Below are positions 1 through 5,849 of a stretch of 6,382 bases of DNA, one piece after another. Numbering within the stretch: the first letter of the stretch is position 1; each line of letters starts with the position of its first letter. The stretch lies in the NCBI GenBank assembly GCA_012522285.1, contig JAAYKS010000165.1, positions 1 through 6,382 of the forward strand, read 5' to 3'. This DNA is from Clostridiaceae bacterium (lineage in GTDB: Bacteria > Bacillota > Clostridia > Saccharofermentanales > UBA5734). Below the pieces are notes generated by a model, which worked only from the letters and a program-made list of their open reading frames with translations, ran no database searches and was not told where the DNA came from. Made by a program: the position numbers and the translations under genes.

Positions 1-708
1 GCGATCTTCGCGGCCGAAATCGGCAACCTGGTCGGCGGGAAAACCCGGCTCGACATCCTGCTGGTCCCCGCGTCTTCGATCCTGGCCGGTGCCACAATGG
101 GCGTGCTGGTCGGTCCCCCGGTCGCGCGGTTCATGATCATGCTGGGGGAGATCATCAACGACCTCACCGCGCTCCGGCCCTTCCCGATGGGCATCGCGGT
201 CTCCGCTGTCATGGGATTCATCCTGACCTTGCCGATCTCCAGCGCGGCGCTGTCCATCATGCTGGGGCTGTCGGGGCTGGCAGCAGGCGCCGCGACCGCG
301 GGATGCTGTGCGCACATGGTTGGATTTGCGGTCGCAAGCTACCGGGACAACAAATTTGCCGGGCTCCTCGCACAGGGGGTCGGAACCTCTATGCTGCAGA
401 TGCCCAACATCATGCTGCGCCCCCAGATTCTCGTCCCCGCGGTCGTCGCATCCGTGGTGACCGGGCCACTGTCCACCCTGGTGTTCAAAATGGAAAACAT
501 CGCGGCGGGCGCGGGCATGGGCACCAGTGGACTGGTCGGGCAGTTTACCACCTGGACCGCGATGGCGGACAAGATGCCGGCCGGCCAGCTGGCGGCTTAT
601 ATCCTGTTGCTGCACGTGATCATCCCGGCGGCCATCGCGCTGGGCGTGTCGGAAATCATGCGCGGTCGCGGCTGGATCAAGGCGGGGGACATGAAATTGG
701 CCCTGTAA
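1..708 (+). CDS. PTS EIIC-like membrane permease (PTS_EIIC_2/PfoR-type), 5' truncated
   Basis: The frame is open from base 1 to a TAA at 706-708, giving 235 residues; the N-terminal part lies outside the window. The protein is a chain of hydrophobic, Gly/Ala-rich segments (about 19-47, 62-112, 142-162 and 198-219) with no soluble domain. It carries the conserved style of the PTS_EIIC_2 family: AAEIGNLVGGKTRLDILLVP (4-23), GCCAHMVGFAVASYRDN (101-117), GTSMLQMPNIMLRPQ (128-142) and GAGMGTSGLVGQ (170-181). Family members are usually about 320-350 residues, so roughly a third is missing. They are annotated as sugar PTS IIC subunits and, from memory, include the PfoR regulator of Clostridium perfringens. 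The substrate cannot be told. No EIIA or EIIB domain follows the permease, and the gene ends at a terminator, so any partner would lie upstream or elsewhere. The family call is firm; transport as opposed to a regulatory role is open. Confidence 0.88.
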   Translation, partial: AIFAAEIGNLVGGKTRLDILLVPASSILAGATMGVLVGPPVARFMIMLGEIINDLTALRPFPMGIAVSAVMGFILTLPISSAALSIMLGLSGLAAGAATAGCCAHMVGFAVASYRDNKFAGLLAQGVGTSMLQMPNIMLRPQILVPAVVASVVTGPLSTLVFKMENIAAGAGMGTSGLVGQFTTWTAMADKMPAGQLAAYILLLHVIIPAAIALGVSEIMRGRGWIKAGDMKLAL

Positions 709-731
709 ACCAGATTCTTTGGACAAAGAGG

Positions 732-774
732 AAAGGGAAGGATTGCCCATCGCGGCAGCCCTTCCCTTTTATAT
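732..774 (+). terminator. Intrinsic terminator after the PTS permease gene, possibly bidirectional
   Basis: A perfect 10-bp stem pairs 732-741 (AAAGGGAAGG) with 760-769 (CCTTCCCTTT). The 18-nt loop can form a further short GCC/GGC pairing (745-747 with 754-756). A T-rich tail, TTTTATAT, runs from 767 to 774. It begins 24 nt after the permease stop codon. The convergent - strand operon ends at 796. Read from that side, the same stem is followed by a broken pyrimidine tract (CCTCTTTG), so the hairpin may also stop the opposing transcript, less efficiently. Confidence 0.85.
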
Positions 775-795
775 AACTTGATTCCATCCGACCGG

Positions 796-2103
796 TTATG
801 GGTTTCGTTTGGCAATCGTAGCGGCGTCTTTGACGTCCTCACGCGTGACGGCACCCTCCGGTCCGTAACGGGCCTTGTCGTACAACCCGGGAAGCGAACC
901 CAGATCCCGGTGGAGTCCGTGGGACACCTTGTCCGAGATGATCCCGGCGGTATCGCTGTCCCTGACTTCCGCTCTCCGGGATTTGACCGCGCTGTCCACC
1001 GTGCGGATGAACAACCGGCGGATACGGTCCGCGGGAGTCGCACCCAGTCCGCGGCGCGGTTTCTTGATGGAGGACGACGGTGTTCCGGACACCCGTGTGC
1101 GATCCGAGGCGGTACGTGTCAGCCGGATACGTACGTCCCCGTCGACCGAGCGGTCGGTATAGAAGCGGCGATACAGCCGGTACAGCGCATAGAAGAATCC
1201 GGCGATCACAGCGAGCAGGACCGCGACCAGCACTACATAGAGAAGGATCTCGATGATCTGCATGATGACGCTCCAAAACGCGGACGATTCGATGGCCGGA
1301 AGTCCGCCCCCCGTCTCGCCGGGAGGCTCGGTTGCGGGGGTCACGGTGGTCGGGGTGGTCTCGCCGCCGCCGAACCGGAACAGCCCGACCACAAAGCGGA
1401 TGGCGGCCAGCAGTCCATTCAACAGCTTGGTGACCGCCGTCGCGCCATAGGGCGCAAACAGCGCGACCACGCCGAGGAACACCAGGAAGCCGGCCAGCAG
1501 GCGGTTGCCGAGGTTGCTGATCCGGTCGACCGGTTGATTCCCGCTCTCCGCGTACCGGAACATCGCGGAGGCAAAGTTTTCCATCTGCATATGGATGACA
1601 AAAAACACCAGATGAAACACCGACAGAAAGTGCAGCGCTACGCGCAGCGGTGAATCGGCCGGGGCATTCAAATAGAGGAAAAAGAAAAACATCACGCTGG
1701 CGATGAGGTAACCGATCGTGATCCCGGCGGGTTTGAAAAAGCGTTCATACACCGTGATGACGAGAGCGTACACCGCGAAAAAGGCAAACAGGACCGGCTG
1801 AGACGCCGCAAGAAACGGGAAAGCCTCGAGCCACGCCGCAGGAGGCTGGGAGGGCAGCAGTCGTCCGATTCCATATAGCAGTGCGAAATATGCCAGACAG
1901 GGGAGCAGGAAACGCCACAACCGGTGGCGGATCCCCCGGATGGGAACCGTCAGGAAAAACAGAGGCGGCAGCACCAGCGCGCGCCAGATGGCGTCGGTGC
2001 CCCCGGAGAGGTGGTACTGGCCAAAAAAAACCACCGCGAGGCCGAGGTCGGCCAACAGGAGATTGCGGAGGACCTCGATGACGAGGCTGCGGGAACGAGT
2101 CAT
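796..2103 (-). CDS. Eight-helix membrane protein with DUF4129-like cytosolic tail; TgpA-like without a transglutaminase core
   Basis: The protein has 435 residues. I place the start at 2103 because that ATG overlaps the stop of the upstream DUF58 gene (ATGA, 2103-2100) and a G-rich Shine-Dalgarno-like tract lies at about 2121-2111. Helices are visible at about 11-28, 39-57, 62-82, 98-119, 127-146, 154-172, 202-219 and 279-304. Arginine and lysine cluster in the loops at 55-64, 120-125 and 183-201 and after 308, which by the positive-inside rule puts both ends in the cytoplasm. Residues 245-272 form a Thr/Pro/Gly-rich linker predicted outside. The tail (345-435) resembles DUF4129: RRGLGATPADRIRRLF (350-365), then LPGLYDKARYGPEGAVTRED (404-423). 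Canonical TgpA-type proteins place a transglutaminase domain with Cys-His-Asp between the last two helices. None fits here, and the only cysteine (C69) lies in a helix. It is probably a structural or assembly partner of the MoxR/DUF58 pair; its exact function is unknown. Confidence 0.8.
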   Translation of the reverse strand: MTRSRSLVIEVLRNLLLADLGLAVVFFGQYHLSGGTDAIWRALVLPPLFFLTVPIRGIRHRLWRFLLPCLAYFALLYGIGRLLPSQPPAAWLEAFPFLAASQPVLFAFFAVYALVITVYERFFKPAGITIGYLIASVMFFFFLYLNAPADSPLRVALHFLSVFHLVFFVIHMQMENFASAMFRYAESGNQPVDRISNLGNRLLAGFLVFLGVVALFAPYGATAVTKLLNGLLAAIRFVVGLFRFGGGETTPTTVTPATEPPGETGGGLPAIESSAFWSVIMQIIEILLYVVLVAVLLAVIAGFFYALYRLYRRFYTDRSVDGDVRIRLTRTASDRTRVSGTPSSSIKKPRRGLGATPADRIRRLFIRTVDSAVKSRRAEVRDSDTAGIISDKVSHGLHRDLGSLPGLYDKARYGPEGAVTREDVKDAATIAKRNP

Positions 2104-3230
2104 GCGGTCGCCACCCCCCTCTTGATCACGGCGCCGGAGTCTTCGAGGTCGGCGTCGAGCATAGCCGGCTGGCCGACGAGGTGGGACACGATCCACAGAC
2201 ATCGCATCCCGCGCTCCCGCATCATGCGGAATCGTTCCTGGATTTCCGGACCGAACGCCGCGGACACCAGGATGTACAGCGGGCCGTCGTCCGACTCCGC
2301 GAGGCAGGTGTCGAGCAGGTCGGCAAAGGCGGGCGCATGGAGGTGCAGATCGATCCGGGCCAGGATCTCATTGATCGCGACCAGGTGGTCGCCAGACGAA
2401 CCTGAGGTCACGCGCAAGGTCTCCCGGGTGACGATATCCCGCCCGTTGGTGCGAAGCCCGACCGGCATCCCTTCCGTGTTGAGCCGGTCGGACAGCGTCG
2501 CGGCCACCCGGATGGCGTCTTCGATCAGGCGCTCCTCGCTCCACAAGGAGGGATACTCGACGTTGACAAGCACCTCGACCGCCTGGGTCGAGGTGTACCC
2601 CGGGATGTTGACCATCATGACCTCGGAGCGGGCCGAGGCTTTCCAGTTGATCATCTTGAGCGGGTCCCGGAAACTGTATTCCCGGATCCCGCGGAATTCA
2701 AACGGGTCCTCCACGAGGTGGCGGCGGGTGATGATTTCACCGAGAATCCGCTCGATCGGAATGTCGAGCTCCCGTTCGGGCACCGGTTTGGGAAAGACAT
2801 ACAGACTGGCTTCGCTGCGGACCTGGAGCGCAAGTTTGTTGGACGCCAGGAGGTCGGAGCTGATGAGGTCGATGCTTTTGAACGTAAAATAGCCCCGGTT
2901 GCGGCAATACAGATTGTGGCGGCGCCGAATCTGCTGGAACGCCCCGATCGAAAATAACTCTTCGCGGTAACTGGAGTCCGAGACCGAGGTGAACGGGTCG
3001 TTCGGAAAGACCAGGTCCCGGGACACATGAAACTTGAGACCCAGCCAGGGAAGGGGCAAAATTTTTCTGGACGAGACCTGTTCCTCCAGATCCACGTGGT
3101 CTCCCTCGTTGACCCGCGAGGCCGAAAATGTGAGCTCCGCAGTCAGTCCGTGGTCCCAATAGCGCGCGTACAAAGCGCGCTGTAAAGAGAACAGCGATCC
3201 CGCGATGATCAGGATGACCAGTATTACCAT
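2100..3230 (-). CDS. DUF58 family protein, MoxR partner
   Basis: The protein has 376 residues. A hydrophobic N-terminal anchor (2-14) is followed by a beta-rich region (about 28-150) containing the NRGYFTFKSIDLISSD stretch (111-126), which matches the family's 'RGxY...SD' element. The DUF58 signature is clear at 180-207: RGIREYSFRDPLKMINWKAS, then the AR-S pair. A vWA-like fold follows, with strands near 218-224 and 317-323. The usual metal-site motif DxSxS after the first strand is absent; the residues there read VLVNVEYPS (220-228). DUF58 proteins sit beside MoxR ATPases and are thought to be their membrane-linked partners or substrates. The ATG at 3230 lies 7 nt after the MoxR stop, with GGTGAG about 6 nt upstream inside the end of moxR. 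The 3' end overlaps the next gene by 4 nt, so the three genes are probably translated from one mRNA. The molecular activity of DUF58 proteins is not established. Confidence 0.93.
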   Translation of the reverse strand: MVILVILIIAGSLFSLQRALYARYWDHGLTAELTFSASRVNEGDHVDLEEQVSSRKILPLPWLGLKFHVSRDLVFPNDPFTSVSDSSYREELFSIGAFQQIRRRHNLYCRNRGYFTFKSIDLISSDLLASNKLALQVRSEASLYVFPKPVPERELDIPIERILGEIITRRHLVEDPFEFRGIREYSFRDPLKMINWKASARSEVMMVNIPGYTSTQAVEVLVNVEYPSLWSEERLIEDAIRVAATLSDRLNTEGMPVGLRTNGRDIVTRETLRVTSGSSGDHLVAINEILARIDLHLHAPAFADLLDTCLAESDDGPLYILVSAAFGPEIQERFRMMRERGMRCLWIVSHLVGQPAMLDADLEDSGAVIKRGVATA

Positions 3231-3237
3231 ACAGGAC

Positions 3238-4197
3238 TCACCGCTTTTCCCATTCCTCGACCGGAACCGGGATCTGGTCGACGATGGTTTCCAGTAGCGC
3301 GGGCACGGAGGCGGATTTGCGCCGGGAAGCGCCCGCGAGCAGGATGCGGTGGGCGAACACCGGCACCGTGAGGGTGCGGATATCGTCCGGGGTGACGAAC
3401 GTGCGGCCGCGCATAGCCGCCAGCACCTGGGAGACGTGCAGCATCGCGAGACTTCCGCGCGGGGACACCCCGAGGGAAACCGCCTCGTGTACCCGGGTCT
3501 GTTCGACGATCGCGAGTAGGTAATCCATCACGGCGTCATGTACAAAGACTTCTCGGCAAGCCGCGCCCGCCTCGATGACCGCGTCGCCGGTACAGACCGG
3601 CTCCAGCTCCACCATCGGGTCGTCCCGGATGAACCGGCGCAGGATGTCCCGCCCCTCGTCGCGGCTCGGATACCCCATCGACAACTGCAGCAAAAACCGG
3701 TCCATCTGCGCTTCGGGCAGAGGGAAGGTGCCCTGTGTCTCGATCGGGTTCTGGGTCGCGATGACAAAAAACGGGGTGCCCGGGATACGGGTCTCTCCGT
3801 CGATTGTGACTTGTTTCTCCTCCATGCACTCCAGCAGGCTGGATTGGGTGCGGGGGGTGGCGCGGTTGATTTCGTCGGCCAGCAGGATGTTGGTGAACAC
3901 CGGACCGGCACGGAAGGTAAATCGGCCTTCCTGCTGGTTGAAAAAATGGATGCCGGTGAGGTCGGATGGCAACAGGTCGGGGGTGAACTGCACACGGCGG
4001 AACTGTGCGTCGACCGTCCGGGCCAGGGATTTTGCCAAACGGGTCTTGCCGGTGCCGGGGACATCCTCAAGCAGCACGTGGCCACCGGCGATCAGAGCTG
4101 CGACTGCGAGGTCGATGACATTCTCTTTGCCGACGATGACCCGGGAGACGTTTTCCCGGATGGTTCCGGCCAGGGTGGATACATTGCTGATTTCCAT
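3238..4197 (-). CDS. MoxR-type AAA+ ATPase
   Basis: This 319-residue protein has the normal length for the MoxR family and every core motif. Walker A is VPGTGKT (46-52). Walker B is ILLADEINRA (104-113), with D108 and E109. Sensor 1 is IATQNP (146-151, N150), followed by the family-typical GTFPLPEAQMDRF (156-168) with the predicted arginine finger R167. Sensor 2 is SPRGSL (245-250, R247). The C-terminal helical lid contains FVTPDDIRTLTVPVFAHRI (267-285). MoxR ATPases are cytosolic chaperone-like machines that help assemble or activate partner proteins and protein complexes, often with vWA or DUF58 partners encoded alongside. It is the first gene of the three-gene - strand operon. The ATG at 4197 is supported by GGAGGAG 6 nt upstream and a TATAAT box near 4244-4239. 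No residues look damaged, so it should be an active ATPase. The specific client is not known; the two downstream products are the natural candidates. Confidence 0.97.
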   Translation of the reverse strand: MEISNVSTLAGTIRENVSRVIVGKENVIDLAVAALIAGGHVLLEDVPGTGKTRLAKSLARTVDAQFRRVQFTPDLLPSDLTGIHFFNQQEGRFTFRAGPVFTNILLADEINRATPRTQSSLLECMEEKQVTIDGETRIPGTPFFVIATQNPIETQGTFPLPEAQMDRFLLQLSMGYPSRDEGRDILRRFIRDDPMVELEPVCTGDAVIEAGAACREVFVHDAVMDYLLAIVEQTRVHEAVSLGVSPRGSLAMLHVSQVLAAMRGRTFVTPDDIRTLTVPVFAHRILLAGASRRKSASVPALLETIVDQIPVPVEEWEKR

Positions 4198-4203
4198 GAA
4201 TCG

Positions 4204-4210
4204 CTCCTCC
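4204..4210 (-). promoter_or_regulatory. Ribosome binding site of the MoxR gene
   Basis: The - strand reads GGAGGAG here, a near-perfect Shine-Dalgarno sequence 6 nt before the ATG at 4197-4195. It fixes the start of the MoxR gene and is the strongest such site on the - strand of this window. Confidence 0.85.
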
Positions 4211-4217
4211 GTGTCTG

Positions 4218-4246
4218 TTCTGTCATGTTTCCTTATTGATTATAGT
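4218..4246 (+). promoter_or_regulatory. Candidate upstream promoter for the short leader ORF and MATE gene
   Basis: TATAGT (4241-4246) matches the -10 consensus at five of six positions and overlaps the - strand TATAAT. The hexamer 17 bp upstream, TTCTGT (4218-4223), is a poor -35. Use of this promoter would give a leader of about 135 nt before the MATE gene and would transcribe the 15-codon ORF at 4282-4329. Confidence is low because only the -10 is convincing. Confidence 0.3.
4239..4244 (-). promoter_or_regulatory. Candidate -10 box for the moxR-DUF58-DUF4129 operon
   Basis: The - strand reads TATAAT, a perfect sigma-A type -10 hexamer, in an A/T-rich island inside GC-rich DNA. It would start transcription near 4232, about 35 nt before the MoxR ATG. 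No good -35 hexamer is found at 16-18 bp (the region reads as a C-run), and no TGn extension is present. If the site is used, it may need an activator or an upstream element. Confidence 0.5.
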
Positions 4247-4281
4247 ACTGTACAAACCATTCGGGGGGCAAGGAAGGCAAA

Positions 4282-4329
4282 ATGGCGAAGACAGTCACGG
4301 TTTGCGCGAGATGCGACCGCATGCCATAA
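4282..4329 (+). CDS. Candidate 15-residue leader peptide upstream of the MATE gene
   Basis: An ATG at 4282 opens a 15-codon frame ending in TAA at 4327-4329. It encodes MAKTVTVCARCDRMP. A strong Shine-Dalgarno-like sequence, AGGAAGG (4271-4277), lies 4 nt upstream; counted from AGGA (4271-4274) the spacing is 7 nt. The peptide contains C-A-R-C (8-11) and a basic/Cys-rich second half. It matches no family I know. The stop lies 59 nt before the MATE start, and the ORF is in a different frame from the MATE gene. Short ORFs upstream of resistance and efflux genes can act as translation sensors, and the hairpin that follows would suit that role. Against it, a second promoter candidate (4302-4330) lies inside the ORF, and an ORF this short can arise by chance. 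Confidence 0.35.
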   Translation: MAKTVTVCARCDRMP

Positions 4330-4330
4330 T
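4302..4330 (+). promoter_or_regulatory. Candidate proximal promoter of the MATE-nucleotidyltransferase unit
   Basis: TTGCGC (4302-4307) and CATAAT (4325-4330) are separated by 17 bp. The -10 is preceded by TGC (4322-4324), giving an extended -10 form. Transcription would start near 4337 and leave a leader of about 50 nt before the MATE ATG at 4389. The -10 matches five of six consensus positions and the -35 three of six. If this is the main promoter, the short ORF at 4282-4329 is not on the mRNA. Confidence 0.45.
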
Positions 4331-4349
4331 ACCTCTATTCGTATACAAG

Positions 4350-4380
4350 GGCCGCGCCGCTTCCAGGCTGTCGGCCGGAA
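4350..4380 (+). promoter_or_regulatory. Candidate Shine-Dalgarno-sequestering hairpin with alternative pairing
   Basis: Bases 4361-4364 (TTCC) pair with 4377-4380 (GGAA), and 4366-4368 (GGC) pair with 4374-4376 (GCC). This makes a 7-bp stem with one bulged A (4365) and a 5-nt loop. It covers the first four bases of the MATE ribosome binding site (GGAAAGG, 4377-4383). A competing 5-bp pairing, 4350-4354 (GGCCG) with 4372-4376 (CGGCC), uses the same 3' bases and would free the binding site. This suggests two exclusive states. Both stems are short, so the assignment is tentative. Confidence 0.3.
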
Positions 4381-4383
4381 AGG
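4377..4383 (+). promoter_or_regulatory. Ribosome binding site of the MATE gene
   Basis: GGAAAGG sits 5 nt before the ATG at 4389. It fixes this start over the longer open frame, which continues upstream without a comparable site. Confidence 0.7.
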
Positions 4384-4388
4384 TTTTC

Positions 4389-5843
4389 ATGTCTGATCGA
4401 GCTCCCTTGACCGAAGCCGAACACCAGGCCAGAGCGGAGGCACAGTTCCGCCGCATGACCGGTCGCCCCATCCCCGGTACCATCCTTGGGCTGGCCGTTC
4501 CCACCATCATCAGCATGCTGGTGATGTCGATGTACAACATGGTCGACACGTATTTTGTCGGCCAGATCGGAACCAGCGCCACCGGCGCGGTCGGGATCGT
4601 ATTCCCGATGATGATCATCCTGCAGGCGGTGGGCATGACCATTGGCATGGGCGCGGGCAGTACGATTTCACGCCTGCTGGGCCAAAAACAACCCGAGCAG
4701 GCCGCGCGGTTTTTGTCGACCGCCTTTGTGCTGGCGCTGCTGATCGGCGGCGTGATGACCGCGATCGGACTGCTGTTCCCCAACGTCATCCTGCGCCTGC
4801 TGGGCGCGACCGAGTCGATCCTGCCTTACGCCCGGGATTACGCGCGGTACATCTTCATCGGAGCCCCGTTGTTCGCGGGCTCGTTTGTGCTGAACAACGC
4901 GTTGCGTGCCGAGGGCAATGCCATTCTTTCCCTGGTCGGCATCGCCAGCGGCGCGGTGATCAACATTGCGCTGGACCCGCTGTTTATTTTCACATTCGAT
5001 CTCGGAATCGGAGGCGCGGCGATCGCGACGGTCATCAGCCAGGCGATCGGATTTTGCATCTTAGGTTCCCATTACGTGACCGGGCGGGCGGTCCTTCGGA
5101 TCCGGCTGATATTCGTCACGTTCCGTCGGCATATTGTCGGCGAGATCCTGCGGATCGGGTCCCCGTCACTGGGGCGCCAGGTCATGGCGAGTGTCGGCAT
5201 GGTCATTCTCAACAAGGCCGCGGGCGGCTACTCCGACGCGGCCATCGCCGCGATGACCATCGCCAACCGCGTCGGCATGCTGGTGTACTCCACGATCATC
5301 GGATTCGGGCAAGGGTTCCAGCCGGTGGTCGGCTACAACTTTGGCGCGGGCCGTCTGGACCGGGTGAAAAAGGCCTACTGGTTCAGCACCGCGGCGGGTA
5401 CGGTCTATATGGCGGTGGCGGCTGTGGCCATCGCACTCGCGGCCCCGACGATCGTGACCTGGTTTCGCGCGGACGATGCGGAGGTCATCCGGCTGGGTTC
5501 GCTGACGATGCGCTACCACGCCTCGGTGTGGGTGCTGCAGGCGATGGAGATCATCACCAACATGCTGTACCAGGCGACCGGGCACGCGGGTCCCGCGCTG
5601 GTCATGTCCATGGCACGGCAGGGGATCTTTTTTATCCCGGCGGTGCTGATTCTCAACGCGGTACTAGGGCTGGACGGCATCCTGATGGCCCAGGCGGTCG
5701 CGGATCTGTTCGCCTTCCTGCTCGCACTGGTGTTCATGATCCGGTACCTGAAATTTGGTCTCGCACTCAAACGGGATCGCGCGGCGGACCCGCACGGAGT
5801 ACAGCGCGCCGAAGTCCTGGCCAAGTCGCCGACCGAGGAATGA
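4389..5843 (+). CDS. MATE family multidrug/cation antiporter (MepA-like)
   Basis: This 484-residue inner-membrane protein is slightly longer than the usual 440-460 because of a soluble, charged N-terminus (1-28) and tail (458-484). It has the two six-helix halves of the MATE fold. The first half begins LGLAVPTIISMLVMSMYNMV (33-52), followed by DTYFVGQIGTSATGAVG (53-69). NALRAEGNA (170-178) and DPLFIFTFDLGIGGAAIAT (196-214) are typical of the MepA/DinF-type branch. The second half carries GFGQGFQPVVGYNFGAGR (305-322) and YQATGHAG (394-401). MATE proteins export cationic drugs, dyes or other metabolites using a Na+ or H+ gradient. The substrate cannot be read from sequence. No frame break is visible. 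The start is set by GGAAAGG 5 nt upstream. The next gene follows after 6 nt, so the two are almost certainly co-transcribed. Confidence 0.96.
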   Translation: MSDRAPLTEAEHQARAEAQFRRMTGRPIPGTILGLAVPTIISMLVMSMYNMVDTYFVGQIGTSATGAVGIVFPMMIILQAVGMTIGMGAGSTISRLLGQKQPEQAARFLSTAFVLALLIGGVMTAIGLLFPNVILRLLGATESILPYARDYARYIFIGAPLFAGSFVLNNALRAEGNAILSLVGIASGAVINIALDPLFIFTFDLGIGGAAIATVISQAIGFCILGSHYVTGRAVLRIRLIFVTFRRHIVGEILRIGSPSLGRQVMASVGMVILNKAAGGYSDAAIAAMTIANRVGMLVYSTIIGFGQGFQPVVGYNFGAGRLDRVKKAYWFSTAAGTVYMAVAAVAIALAAPTIVTWFRADDAEVIRLGSLTMRYHASVWVLQAMEIITNMLYQATGHAGPALVMSMARQGIFFIPAVLILNAVLGLDGILMAQAVADLFAFLLALVFMIRYLKFGLALKRDRAADPHGVQRAEVLAKSPTEE

Positions 5844-5849
5844 CGTTCC

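Noticed and set aside
778..1653. A 291-codon open frame on the + strand, rich in Arg, Gly, Asp and Gln.
   Set aside because: It mirrors the membrane-protein gene, has no domain or helix pattern, and begins in the terminator region without a ribosome binding site.
2104..2202. A 33-residue N-terminal extension of the DUF4129-tailed membrane protein.
   Set aside because: The extension is very Arg/Pro-rich and overlaps the DUF58 gene. The ATGA junction and the G-rich tract support the ATG at 2103.
1924..2892. A 322-codon open frame on the + strand, opposite the DUF58 and membrane-protein genes.
   Set aside because: It is Ser/Arg-rich with no recognisable domain and lies antisense to two well-supported genes. 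In GC-rich coding DNA long antisense frames are expected.
3162..3180. GCGCGC inverted repeat near the start of the DUF58 gene.
   Set aside because: It comes from Arg and Ala codons in a conserved frame, and no second copy or regulatory context is seen.
4236..4388. An in-frame upstream extension of the MATE protein from a TTG at 4236.
   Set aside because: It has no ribosome binding site, its composition is unlike a MATE N-terminus, and it covers both promoter candidates. GGAAAGG before 4389 decides the start.
4330..4388. Possible intrinsic terminator before the MATE gene (transcription attenuation).
   Set aside because: The hairpin at 4361-4380 is followed by AGG and only four T residues. 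The tract is too short and too distant for a convincing terminator, so sequestration of the binding site is the better reading.
3575..4396. A 273-codon open frame on the + strand, opposite the MoxR gene.
   Set aside because: Its translation is low-complexity Arg/Ser-rich, while the opposite strand carries every MoxR motif.
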